DNA of 64,000 bases, from assembly GCA_965238125.1 (NCBI GenBank), contig OZ250179.1, positions 3,286,001 through 3,350,000 on the forward strand, read 5' to 3'. Both the position numbers and the translations under genes were made by a program. A model generated the notes under the pieces. The model had not been told where the DNA came from and made no database searches. It saw only the letters and a list, made by a program, of their open reading frames with translations. Shown here in pieces: positions 26,511 through 35,182 of the stretch (within the stretch, counting starts at the first letter, position 1; each line of letters opens with the position of its first letter). This DNA comes from UBA6623 sp965238125 (lineage in GTDB: Bacteria > Acidobacteriota > Terriglobia > Bryobacterales > UBA6623).

Positions 26511-27355
26511 TGGCCGGATTCGCCAGGACGGGCGCCGGCGCCGGCCCGCTCGGCGTACCAGCCAACGTGGGCTGCAGGGCCTCAACTAAGGGGAAGTCTT
26601 GCGATCGAGTCGAACCTGTCACAAAGGCGTTTCCTTCCGCGTTCACTGCGATGCCCACGCCGAAATCGTCGTGGCGCCCCCGAAATAAGTGGTGTAGGCG
26701 AGCGCCGTCCCCTGCGCGTTCAGCTTCAGCACGAAACCATCCGAGTGAAACGGCCCTCCGCCGACAAACGTCGGCTGCAAGGGGTTCGCTGTAGGAAAAT
26801 TGATGGAACCCGTCGAACCGGTTACATAGACGCTGCCGTCGGAGCCCACGGCGATGCTTGCTCCCGCGTCATCGTCGCTACCCCCGATATAGCTTGAATA
26901 GGACAGGACCGGGTCGATCACCAACGGGTAGGAGTCGTCATAGGCGTCCACCCGAAACCCGACCAGATCTTCACTCACTCTGTAGTCGCCGCCGATCGAT
27001 TGCCGGCTTCCATTGACTACCTGGTAGATAAACGGTTTTTGGAAGTGGAACTCCTGCCCACCCGCTTCGAGCAGCAGATTCCCGTGCTCGTCAAGTGCCG
27101 GCTTGTCGATACCCTGAAAACTCAGGCGAATCTGAGAGGGATCCACTCCTGGTTTGACAACAAAGTCGTACGCCAGTTGGCGCTGCTTGCCGTAGTAGAT
27201 CAGATCTATACCCGGGTAGACTTCTTCGTACTTGACTTTCGCGTAATGGGGCACGTTCGTCCGCCACTTGGTGGGATCGTTTCCGAACAGGTAATGACTC
27301 CTACCGGGTTGTGCTTCGAGTCCCGCCACCTTCGGCGACGGAAGTGCTCCCACTA

Positions 27356-28448
27356 TTGAATTTCGCAAAATAAAATGACACCTTTTTGGGGTACGTACGT
27401 CTTTGTATGTATGGGAAATACAAAAGGCGTACGGCGGGATTTCGAGGCCCTGGAGAAGCGCCGTTTCAAAGCGATCCGGTTGGTCGAGCAAGGCTGTAGT
27501 CAGTCCGAGACAGCGAGGCGATTGAAGGTCGCGCGGCAAAGCGTCAGCGAGTGGCTGCGACGATACCGGCGTGACGGCGAAGCCGGGTTGCGCCAGGCCG
27601 GCCGCGCCGGCCGTAAGCCGCTGTTGGACGCCGCGCAGCTCGAACGCCTCGAGGCGTTGCTGCTGGAAGGCCCCGAGGCGCACGGCTTCCCGACGCCGCT
27701 GTGGAGCTGTCCGCGGGTCGCTCGTCTGATCGGAGACGAGTTCGGCGTGCGCTATCACGAGGGCCATGTCTGGAAGATCCTGCGGGCGCTCGGTTGGAGC
27801 CCGCAACGGCCCGTCGGCAAAGCGCGGGAGCGCAACGAAGAGGCCATCCGCGGCTGGCAGCGCAAGACTTGGCCGGCCATTAAAAAAAAGCCCGCAAAGA
27901 AGAACGTACGATCGTCTTCATCGACGAAAGCGGATTGAGTCAGAAGCCGCATCGTTGCCGCACCTGGGCGCCGCGCGGCGAGACACCGGTGTTGGAGTTC
28001 AACTTCAACTGGGACAAGCTGTCGGTGTCGGCCGGGCTGACGTTGCGCAACTTTTACTTCCGGCTCTATCCCGGCGCGATCGGCGAGCTGGAGGTCATCG
28101 ACTTCCTGAAGGCTTTGGTGCGCCACATCGACGGCCCACTGCTGATCGTCTGGGACCGGCTGCCGGCGCACCGCAGCCGCCTGGTGCGGGAGTTCATCCA
28201 GCTCTCCGAGGATCACATCGCAACGGAGTACTTGCCGCCCTATGCGCCGGAGTTGAACCCGGTGGAATACATTTGGGCGTACTGGAAGCAGCACGAGTTG
28301 CCCAACGTCTGCCCGAAGGACTACTGGGAACTCGACGAGCGCGCCCGCAAAGCGCTGCGGCGAATGCGCCGCAAACCGCGCTTGATTACCGCTTTCTGGA
28401 AACAGTCTTCTCTTTGTCTCGATTGACAGTATATTATGCGAGACTCAG
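27356..28448 (+). mobile_element. IS630a copy C
   Basis: This 1093-bp element lies between TA dinucleotides (27354-27355, 28449-28450). Its left end is slightly diverged (TTGAATTTCGCA), the right end is TGCGAGACTCAG. It is inserted opposite to the SBBP gene and is precisely removable on paper. Confidence 0.95.
27411..28426 (+). CDS. IS630 family transposase, made by -1 frameshift
   Basis: Same two-frame arrangement as at 6454-7469. The first frame starts at ATG 27411 and ends just past the A8 run (GCCATT then eight A). The second frame, with FIDESG, WDRLPAHRS and NPVEYIW, ends at 28426. Codons are identical to copies B and D over almost the whole length, so this copy is likely functional. 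Confidence 0.88.
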
Positions 28449-28717
28449 TAATTGCATCCGCACAACAGTTGTCGAAGGTACAGCGATTTCCGAGACCGGT
28501 GCGGTCACCAGCAACACCTCATTAGGCTTCAGGTACAAGCGGTAGCCCAGCCCCCGAGCAAGATAGTCGATGGCTTTATCCGCCTGCCCCTGATTCGCCT
28601 CAAAGGTCAGCGGAAGTCTGTCGGCCGTGGCTCGAACTTGCCCCCTATCGGTCTCGCGGCCTTCTTGCCTAGCGGGTTCAGGGGGGGCCACGAAGTCGGC
28701 CAGCAGTTCCCGATCCG

Positions 28718-30070
28718 CTAAATACTTTCGTACCTGGCCGATGGTTTCCCGCAGCTCGGAATCCACGTACCTTTCGAAGTGCCTATAATAAGCACGGAGT
28801 CAATCTTGTCGAGTGATGCTTGCCTGGAACTCACTGCTTTGGTGATCGCAATTCCCTGCAGCAGGGGCGGGTACTTTCTTACGACCTCCAGGAGCCGCCG
28901 CCGCAGCTCGGGATCGTCTAACAGGATCCGAACAGTCTCCTCGGGCGAAAGGTCGGCCGCGTCGCGACCTGCAGCTCCATGCGCCAACACATCGTTCCAC
29001 AAACGCCGTAGCGGAGCCATCGCACGTGGCAGGTGAGCCCCTTGCAGCAAAGCGGTCAGGGCGCCCATTCCCGAGACGACCGATCCCCGGCAGCTGAAGG
29101 GAACACCGTCAATGGACCCGCCTGCCTCGAAATCGGTTCTGTCAAAGGGTTCCGCGGACGGCGGAGGGTGCTTGAATCCTGCTCGCCCGTCGTTGTCTGT
29201 GTTCAGGGTGAGCGCGCTTAGGATCTGAGTCTCCGAGTCGTCTAAGAATGCCGCCTTCGTCGCTGTTAGCGAGATCTCCACACTCCCCGACGGTGGCACT
29301 CCGCCGAAGGTGACCACGACGGCGGCCAAATGCGGTGGATGCCGGGGTGGATTCGACAGGTGGAACTCGAACATATGAGTCGGAAGGTAAGTGTTACGCG
29401 GCACGATCTCACAGCTCGGGGCGCCCTCCGGAACGATGGTGACCGACCAGTTGTCGATGCCGCTATTGCGGCTGTCGTCGTGACTGCCGGATGGAAACCG
29501 GCTGACCGAGTCGAAGCCGAAGTGGAGGGGCGGCCCATTGCCCGAGAAGTCGGGGCGTCGGGGACCCGTTTCCGAGATCCTGGTGAAGTCTCGGGCGTCA
29601 AGAGCGGTTCGTCCGAAAGGCACCCAGTCCAGAGTCGCTATGCGATCCAGGGCGGACCGGTAGTAAGTATCGTTCTGGAAGATCAAGAAGTAAAAACGGG
29701 AGTCCCAAATCGTCCGCGTCTCGAGATTTTTCAGATCGTAACTGTAGCTGACACCTGTGATCCGTCCGTCGACTTGCGGGTCGTAGATCGCCCCTACGCG
29801 CAGGTGAGCCACATGAATCTCCCGCGGGCTCGACCCGGCCCGACCAACGTGCTGGATACGGCGGAAAGCCCCGGGGTTCCCCCCGGGCGCGTCCTGTTCC
29901 GCCGTAAACTCGGCCGAGTTGCCGGCCTCGTTCACGATCATCTCCGCTGTCCAATCCGAGTCGTCGAAGGTGTCGTCCGTGAACGTGACCGTTGTCTGCG
30001 CACCGGCTGCGGAAGTCCCGAGAGCCACTGCAACGATCAGCAAGCGTGTGTACGGTGAGAACTTGGACAT
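28718..30070 (-). CDS. Secreted hypothetical protein
   Basis: The product is about 450 residues. ATG 30070 (MSKFSPYTRLLIVAVALGTSAAGAQ) is preferred to ATG 30085 because AAGGAG lies just upstream of it. The signal peptide is followed by TTVTFTDDTFDDSDWTAEMIV, the opening of a jelly-roll-like domain often found in exported proteins, with RISETGPRRPDFSGNGPPLHFGFDSVSRF. A middle domain reads VVVTFGGVPPSGSVEISLT. A helical C-terminal part has LSPEETVRILLDDPELRRRLLEVVRKYPPLL. The 3' end overlaps the presumed start of the SBBP gene by about 49 bp, suggesting cotranscription. Function unknown. Confidence 0.65.
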   Translation of the reverse strand: MSKFSPYTRLLIVAVALGTSAAGAQTTVTFTDDTFDDSDWTAEMIVNEAGNSAEFTAEQDAPGGNPGAFRRIQHVGRAGSSPREIHVAHLRVGAIYDPQVDGRITGVSYSYDLKNLETRTIWDSRFYFLIFQNDTYYRSALDRIATLDWVPFGRTALDARDFTRISETGPRRPDFSGNGPPLHFGFDSVSRFPSGSHDDSRNSGIDNWSVTIVPEGAPSCEIVPRNTYLPTHMFEFHLSNPPRHPPHLAAVVVTFGGVPPSGSVEISLTATKAAFLDDSETQILSALTLNTDNDGRAGFKHPPPSAEPFDRTDFEAGGSIDGVPFSCRGSVVSGMGALTALLQGAHLPRAMAPLRRLWNDVLAHGAAGRDAADLSPEETVRILLDDPELRRRLLEVVRKYPPLLQGIAITKAVSSRQASLDKIDSVLIIGTSKGTWIPSCGKPSARYESI

Positions 30071-30420
30071 AGGCTGCTCCTTCATGAACGGGGCAATGGG
30101 CCCTTAAAGAAAGACCTCGCTCCTTCGCCGGGCTTCTCGGTGATCTTGTAGCGGCTGATGGTGGAGCCGACCCCGACGCCCAATTGTACCGCCGCCGGAT
30201 AACTGACGACGAGCATCTTACCTGACAGGGGCGCCCGCTCCGAACCCGAGTCGAAAGTCACGCACCGCGCTGGGAAGCTGGGAAATCGTGCTTGTCGCGG
30301 ACCGCGCGTGCTTGGCCCGCCGCTTGCGCTCGGGTGTGCGACATAAATGTGGGACGTCCCTCAGCCATGCGGGCAATTGAAGCCGAGGCGTATACGGAAG
30401 TCCACGCTTAGCTACGCTTA
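30071..30420. other. Intergenic region with dispersed GACATAAAT-GGGACGTCCC motif
   Basis: No gene is convincing here. At about 30330-30358 the sequence GTGTGCGACATAAATGTGG followed by GACGTCCC recurs at 43718-43746 and, inverted or diverged, near 31697-31722, 48166-48190 and 48450-48477. The motif is preceded by CGCTTGCGCTCGG here and by a similar string near 48405. Confidence 0.5.
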
Positions 30421-31514
30421 TTGAGTCTCGCATAATATCCTGTCAATCGAGACAAAGAGAAGACTGTTTCCAGAAAGCGGTAATCAAGCGCGGTTTGCGG
30501 CGCGTGCGCCGCAGCGTTTTGCGGGCACGTTCGTCGAGTTCCCAGTAGTCCTTCGGACAGACGTTCGGCAACTCGTGCTGTTTCCAGTACGCCCAGATGT
30601 ATTCCACCGGATTCAGCTCCGGCGCATACGCCGGCAAATACTCCGTCACGATATGGCCTTGCGAGAGTTCAATGAACTCTCGCACCATCCGACTGCGATG
30701 CGCCGGCAAGCGGTCCCAGACGATCATCAACGGGCCGTCCATGTGGCGAACCAAGGCCTTCAGAAAGTCGATGACCTCCAACTCGCCAATCGCGCCGGGA
30801 TAGAGCCGAAAGTAAAAGTTGCGCAACGTCAACCCGGCCGACACCGAAAGCTTCTGCCAATTGAAGTTGAACTCCAGCAGCGGCGTCTCGCCGCGCGGCG
30901 CCCAGGTGCGGCAACGATGCGGCTTCTGACTCCATCCGCTTTCGTCGATGAAGACGATCGTGCGGTCTTGTTTGCGGGCTTTTTTTTAATGGCCGGCCAC
31001 CTCTTGCACTTCCAGTCGCGGATGGCCTCTTCGTTGCGCTCGCGGGCTTTGCCGACCGGGCGTTGCGGGCTCCAGCCGAGCGCCCGCAGGATCTTCCAGA
31101 CATGGCCCTCGTGATAGCGCACGCCGAACTCGTCTCGGATCAGACGAGCCACCCGCGGACAGCTCCACAACGGCGTCGGGAAGCCGTGCGCCTCGGGGCC
31201 TTCGAGCAGCAGGATCTCCAGGCGTTCGAGCTGCGTGGCGTCTAATAGCGGCTTGCGGCCGGCGCGGCCGGCCTTGCGCAGCCCGGCCTCGCCTTGCGCC
31301 AGGTACTGTCGTCGCCACTCACTGACGGTTTGGCGGGCGACTGTCAGACGCCTGGCGGTTTCGGACTGATTGAGTCCTTCATCGAGCAAACGCATCGCTT
31401 CGAAACGGCGTTTCTCCAATGCTTCGAAATCGCGGCGCTTTCCTTTCGGTGTTCCCATACATAAGAATACGTACGGCAACACCAAAAGGTGTCACTCTAT
31501 TTTGCGAGATTCAA
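30421..31514 (-). mobile_element. IS630b copy 1
   Basis: This 1094-bp element is related to but distinct from IS630a. Ends are TTGAGTCTCGCA and TGCGAGATTCAA, between TA dinucleotides (30419-30420, 31515-31516). An almost identical copy lies inverted at 36405-37498, so the two bound a 4.9-kb segment that could invert by recombination. Confidence 0.93.
30443..31458 (-). CDS. IS630 family transposase (IS630b), made by -1 frameshift
   Basis: First frame from ATG 31458: MGTPKGKRRDFEALEKRRFEAMRLLDEGLNQSETARRLTVARQTVSEWRRQYLAQG, a helix-turn-helix part. A run of eight A (as in IS630a) is followed in the -1 frame by RTIVFIDESGWSQKPH, then WDRLPAHRSRMVREF and YAPELNPVEYIWAYWK to the stop at 30443. 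The fused length of about 338 residues is normal. It diverges from the IS630a protein at many positions while keeping the slippery run. Confidence 0.87.
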
Positions 31515-31516
31515 TA

Positions 31517-31722
31517 GCTACGGTTAGCCCGGTTCACCGGGCTTGGATTGCAAATAGGCCGGCCCTATAGGGCCGGTTTGACGAGTTCGGTTAGAAGGCG
31601 AGGCCGCTTCAGCGGCCTTCTCCCAGACGGCTTCAGCCATGTCCGAATCAAGACAAGATTGCAGGCAGGGAAGCGCTCGACCCGAGCCGCCGATTGTCCC
31701 ATATTTATGTCGCGCACCCCTT
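31517..31722 (+). repeat. About 200-bp multi-hairpin dispersed repeat, copy 1
   Basis: Successive hairpins are visible: AGCCCGGTTCACCGGGCT, GGCCGGCCCTATAGGGCCGG and AGGCCGCTTCAGCGGCCT. They end in GTCCCATATTTATGTCGCGC. The same series, inverted and diverged, occupies 48166-48373. No protein is encoded. The copy starts right at the TA flank of IS630b copy 1. Confidence 0.6.
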
Positions 31723-31788
31723 TCGCTCGGTTCTGATTCCGTTTTTGGGGTAGAGTAGTCGAGGCGGTTGCTTATGTGGAGGTGAGTG

Positions 31789-32925
31789 ATGGAGTCCAAG
31801 GGTTTTGGGATCTCGCGGCGGAAGCTGGTTCAGGCGGCGACGATTGTTCCGTTTTCAGCGGTGGCGGGGAGTGCCGCGAACTCGGCGGTGACGGTGGGGG
31901 TGATCGGAACCGGAAGTCGCGGGCCGACGCTGGCGGGTTTCGCCGAGCAGGACGAGCGCGGCCGCGTCACAGCGCTGTCGGATCTTTTCGACGACCGCAT
32001 CGAGCGGGCTAAGAAGCGAATCGGCGTGGCCGACCCGAAGGTCTACAAAGACTATCGCGAGTTGCTCTCGAGCGACGTGGACGCGGTGATCATCGCGACG
32101 CCGCATCACTTGCATCCCGAACATCTCGAGGCGGCCATCGCGGCGAAAAAGCACATCTACCTTGAAAAGCCCGTGGCAAACACGGTGGCCGGGTGCAAGC
32201 GGATTATGCGCGCGGCAGATTCGGCGGGACGAGACCTTAACGTCACGGTTGGGCTGCAACGGCGCTATGCACACGTCTATAAGCGTGCCAAGGCACTGCT
32301 TGATTCCGGGTCGATCGGCGAAATCCGCATGGCGCGGGCGGACTTTATTAAGGGCGAGGCTCCGGAGAACGATCAGGTCGTGCCGCGTCCGACGAATGAG
32401 CTGGACAAGATTCGCTATTGGAAGATTTGGGAAGAGACGGCGGGTCGGCAAACGGTCGGCAACGAAGTGCATTCAATGGATGCGGTCAATTGGTTTCTCG
32501 AGGGGTTGCCGCTGAAGGCGATCGGCACGGGCGGGCGCACGACGCGCACTCGCGGCGATATGACCGACCATGCTTACGCGATCTACGATTACCCGAAGAA
32601 GGTTCAGGTGGTATTGACGGGATCGGTTCTGGCGCCGCGCTTTTATCGCGACGTGAAAGAGCAGTTTTTCACCCCAAGCGACATTGTCGAAACCGCGCAG
32701 GAGTATTGGAAGCACTACCGGGGCAAGGGGCACGTCGTGCATGAAGACGCGCCGCGAAGCTCGACGCAGGATTCGATCGAGGCTTTTATTGCCCGCGTGG
32801 CCGAGGGCAAACCGGAGAATACGGGCGTACAAGGGGCGGAAAGTACGCTGACGGCGATCCTGGGGTCGATGGCGGTAACGCTGCGGCGCGAGGTGAGTTG
32901 GGACGAGATGATGCAGTCGGGGTAG
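31789..32925 (+). CDS. Gfo/Idh/MocA family oxidoreductase
   Basis: This is an NAD(P)-dependent oxidoreductase of about 378 residues with a twin-arginine-like leader (ISRRKLVQAATIVPFSAVAGSAANS). The Rossmann motif is VGVIGTGSRGPTL, and IYLEKPVANTVAGCKRIM supplies the classic EKP lysine. The helix VGLQRRYAHVYKRAKALLDSGSIGEI and the catalytic-domain region VGNEVHSMDAVNWFLEGLPLKAIGTGG (possible catalytic His) follow. ATG 31789 follows GGAGGTG. It resembles the 16843-18270 protein in architecture but is shorter. A secreted-protein gene follows by 8 bp and may be in the same operon. Substrate unknown. Confidence 0.88.
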   Translation: MESKGFGISRRKLVQAATIVPFSAVAGSAANSAVTVGVIGTGSRGPTLAGFAEQDERGRVTALSDLFDDRIERAKKRIGVADPKVYKDYRELLSSDVDAVIIATPHHLHPEHLEAAIAAKKHIYLEKPVANTVAGCKRIMRAADSAGRDLNVTVGLQRRYAHVYKRAKALLDSGSIGEIRMARADFIKGEAPENDQVVPRPTNELDKIRYWKIWEETAGRQTVGNEVHSMDAVNWFLEGLPLKAIGTGGRTTRTRGDMTDHAYAIYDYPKKVQVVLTGSVLAPRFYRDVKEQFFTPSDIVETAQEYWKHYRGKGHVVHEDAPRSSTQDSIEAFIARVAEGKPENTGVQGAESTLTAILGSMAVTLRREVSWDEMMQSG

Positions 32926-32933
32926 GACCGGCG

Positions 32934-33628
32934 ATGAGTGGAATGATCCCGCGAATGATTTGTGGGTTGGCCTTGGCCGCCGGATCTTTGTTTGCCCAGG
33001 GCCCCCTCGGATGGGAGCGCGAGCCGATCCGTGATATTCGCGTGCGGATCGAGGGCCAATGGGTCATGGCCGGGCAAGGGCGAGACGAGACAGCGCAGGA
33101 GGTGCGGGTCAAGATTTGGGGGCCTGTTCTAGCCCGCTTTTCTCACCGCGTGGCGAGGCAAAGTGCACGAAAGGTCCGTCAGTACGAGGCGCGCGCCGCT
33201 TGACGCCCATTTCTTAAGCAAAGAGGCGTACTTGAACAGTACGGTGAGCACGGCGAGCAAGCGCAACGAAGTAATGGCGGGCCTTTCTTGTGCTTTGCTC
33301 GTCAGGCGGTGAGAAATGCGGGGTAGAGCCGTCCTCTTTTATCGAGCGTCCTCTTATCAAGGGCTTTGAAGCTCTCGACGCCGACCCGGAGCGCGAATAC
33401 GTCATCATCTCTCGAGGCCTGGGCTCCGGCCCTTACTACAAACTGCAAATTATCGATTTTCGAGAAGACGGAATTCTCACCTGGTCGTATGACTCGATGC
33501 CCACGCCGAGGGTCGAAAACGGAACGATTTTCTTGAGTGTGTCGCGGGACTACGACGAAATGCGGACGAATCCCAAGTACGGGGCCTATCGTTACACCGC
33601 GGACGGGTTGAAGCCGGTTGACGAGTAA
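32934..33628 (+). pseudogene. Small secreted protein gene split by a MITE
   Basis: ATG 32934 opens a signal peptide (MSGMIPRMICGLALAAGSLFAQ) and then GPLGWEREPIRDIRVRIEGQWVMAG. At 33132 a 192-bp MITE enters. Removing it with one TA joins KIWGPVL to EPSSFIERPLIKGFEALDADPEREYVIISRG and YTADGLKPVDE in a single frame, giving a protein of 166 residues. It contains YKLQIIDFREDGILTWSYDS. The family is not recognised. It lies 8 bp after the Gfo/Idh/MocA gene. As it stands, translation from the ATG ends inside the MITE at 33203. Confidence 0.75.
33132..33323. mobile_element. 192-bp MITE with long terminal inverted repeats and TA target
   Basis: The ends match over about 47 bases: CCCGCTTTTCTCACCGCGTG at the left and the complement of CCCGCATTTCTCACCGCCTG at the right, continuing into AAAGxxCACGAAAGG-type sequence on both sides. 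TA lies on each flank (33130-33131, 33324-33325). It encodes no protein. TA target use suggests mobilisation by an IS630/Tc1-type transposase, but its ends are unlike those of IS630a and IS630b. Confidence 0.85.
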
Positions 33629-33673
33629 CCGACCGAGACGGCGAGCCCGGTCTCTCTCTCGCGAAAAAACTGT

Positions 33674-33701
33674 TTGCAGATTGCGTTTCTTGTGATATTC
33701 T
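33674..33701 (+). promoter_or_regulatory. Possible promoter of the 33777 gene
   Basis: TTGCAG (33674-33679) and TATTCT (33696-33701) are 16 bases apart, in an AT-richer stretch than its surroundings. This would start RNA near 33709, about 70 bases before the gene. Confidence 0.35.
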
Positions 33702-33776
33702 ACAGCAGCGCTTTATCGTTAACGTGAAAGCACATTTCGCTTCACGGACACGACGCGCGGAAAGGATGGTGACATC

Positions 33777-34223
33777 GTGACATTACGTAGCTTTGGATTC
33801 GCTTTCGCGCTTCTCGGCGCGTTTGTTGCCGGCACATTGGTTCCAACGGCCTCCACTCAGACCGGCGCTTCTCCGAAGCGCTTTATTCAACTCCAGTACA
33901 TGAAGGTCAATCCCGGGCAGGGGGCGGCGTATCGGCAGATCGAGCGTGATTTGTGGCGGCCGGTTCATCAAGAGCGCGTCAAACGAGGGCTGATCAACTC
34001 CTGGGCCGTGTACGGCGTTCACTTACCCGGCGGGGTCGTCGATTATGATTTCGTCGTTCTCACGGAGTGGCCGACTTTCGCGGGCCTGGAGAACTCGCGG
34101 TACGCCGAGCTGTTCTCGGAAATCCAGGAAATGGAGGACTATGAGGAGGTCTTGCAAAAGACAAATGCCACTCGAGCGCAGGTCAAGCAGGACATTTGGG
34201 TTTTAGTCGATCACGTGGAATAG
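33777..34223 (+). CDS. Secreted hypothetical protein, dimeric alpha/beta-barrel-like
   Basis: The product has 148 residues. A signal peptide (MTLRSFGFAFALLGAFVAGTLVPTAS) precedes FIQLQYMKVNPGQGAAYRQIERDLWRPVHQERVKRGLINSWAVYGVHLPG. This pattern (a strand, then 'V.PG....Y...E...W.P.H...V..G....W.') is typical of ferredoxin-like/ABM-fold proteins common in exported acidobacterial and bacteroidetal sets. The start is GTG 33777, which gives the shortest complete signal peptide. No function is known. It stands alone between a broken gene and the REP region. Confidence 0.7.
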   Translation: MTLRSFGFAFALLGAFVAGTLVPTASTQTGASPKRFIQLQYMKVNPGQGAAYRQIERDLWRPVHQERVKRGLINSWAVYGVHLPGGVVDYDFVVLTEWPTFAGLENSRYAELFSEIQEMEDYEEVLQKTNATRAQVKQDIWVLVDHVE

Positions 34224-34458
34224 CCGCCCGGGGTGAAGTCCGACTACGCGAAATAGGGTTGCAGCCGGTGCAGCCATGTATCCGATCGGACTTTTTGATC
34301 GCTGTACACGGAAGATCGCACGTTGCGGCGCACCGAAGAATGAGATCGCCAGACTGCTCACACTCCGTCCGGACACGGAGGAACCGATTGCCGAGGGCAT
34401 CGCAAGTGACTATCGAGCGATGACCGTCCATCGTACTCCAGAGCGGCGGGCTAAGCGC

Positions 34459-35067
34459 TCAAGGGTCCGTTTGGCGACTAGCATGACTGCTGATGCGGGC
34501 CGCCTCTTCCTGAAGCTGGCGTTCCAGTTCGATACTGCCCAGACTCAGGCTTTGGCACCAGTGCTGAGCCACCTTCTTTTGTTGCGGCCCGTTGCCACCT
34601 ATGGCTTGCTCGATTATTCTCAAATACGTCTCGATTTGGAGGCGCGTGGTTCCTCGCCCAAGCCACTCGTTGACCAGTTGCGCATCAACTCCGCACGTCG
34701 ACCAGGGCCAACCGAGTTTCGTAGGAAACTGCAACGCGAGCTGATCCCGATCGAGCGACTGTTTGGTTGAGAGCGTCCTGGCCTGGCTCATCGTCTCTGC
34801 GGGCGCTAGAGATCGATGAATAGTCCAGGCAGTCGTGAATAAGATTGCTAGCAAAGTAAGGAACTGCAAGATCGGGTTCCAATCCAAGAGCGTCAGTCTC
34901 AGACGTCGATAGGCTTTGCGAAGCCACGGCTCGGCTGCTTGGCAGTAGTTCGCCACTGAGCTGCGACACTTCCGGCAGGTTTCCACATGGACCCACTCTT
35001 GGGCTTTGAGATCGTTGGAGACGATGCGATCGATATCAGGACAACTATCGGTGGTAAATGGCAACAC
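34459..35067 (-). CDS. Putative zinc-finger, single-pass membrane protein
   Basis: The minus-strand frame from GTG 35067 (VLPFTTDSCPDIDRIVSND) gives about 202 residues. HVETCRKCRSSVANY is an HxxxCxxC motif like that of anti-sigma-factor zinc fingers. It is followed by a charged helix and one membrane segment (WNPILQFLTLLAILFTTAWTI, about residues 62-82), then an outer domain with QLVNEWLGRGTTRLQIETYLRIIEQ. This layout suggests an anti-sigma-like regulator, but no sigma factor gene is adjacent. Its 5' end abuts the REP cluster, so the true start could have been displaced. Confidence 0.5.
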   Translation of the reverse strand: MLPFTTDSCPDIDRIVSNDLKAQEWVHVETCRKCRSSVANYCQAAEPWLRKAYRRLRLTLLDWNPILQFLTLLAILFTTAWTIHRSLAPAETMSQARTLSTKQSLDRDQLALQFPTKLGWPWSTCGVDAQLVNEWLGRGTTRLQIETYLRIIEQAIGGNGPQQKKVAQHWCQSLSLGSIELERQLQEEAARISSHASRQTDP

Positions 35068-35072
35068 ACGCG

Positions 35073-35182
35073 GAGGCGAGTTCGGGGGGCGAGTTCGGGG
35101 GGGGAGTTCGGGGGGGAGTTTGGGGGGGAGTTCGGGGACGGGGGGAGTTCGGGGACGGGGAGTTCGGGGACGGAGCCCGAAC
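35073..35182 (+). repeat. REP cluster upstream of the RAYT gene
   Basis: At least seven G-rich units of the type GAGTTCGGGG(GACGG) follow each other. The last, GGAGTTCGGGGACGGAGCCC followed by GAAC (35159-35182), is the exact reverse complement of 35921-35944 beyond the RAYT gene. The GGAGTTCGG core also appears at 37661-37687 and inverted within 48865-48920. Confidence 0.8.

Larger units (their letters stand above)
26346..28766 (-). pseudogene. SBBP beta-propeller protein, N-terminal part
   Basis: The start is probably GTG 28766 after GAAAGG. The region DRLPLTFEANQGQADKAIDYLARGLGYRLYL is the standard opening of SBBP proteins. IS630a copy C interrupts at a TA; rejoining gives RMQLVGALPSPKVAGLE in one frame. 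The text continues SHYLFGNDPTKWRTNVPHYAKVKYEEVYPGIDLIYYG and VIDPVLSYSSYIGGSDDDAG, then blades. A one-base deletion near 26660 (YFGGATT/DFGVGIAVNAEGN) shifts the frame. The next blade runs into Trp-rich unit W1 and ends at IS1380 copy 3. No signal peptide is obvious, so an upstream start may be lost. The C-terminal half is at 18594-20643. Confidence 0.85.

Noticed and set aside
34276..34770. Plus-strand 164-codon frame opposite the membrane regulator
   Set aside because: The minus-strand frame has an HxxxCxxC motif and a membrane helix; the plus-strand product has no recognisable features.
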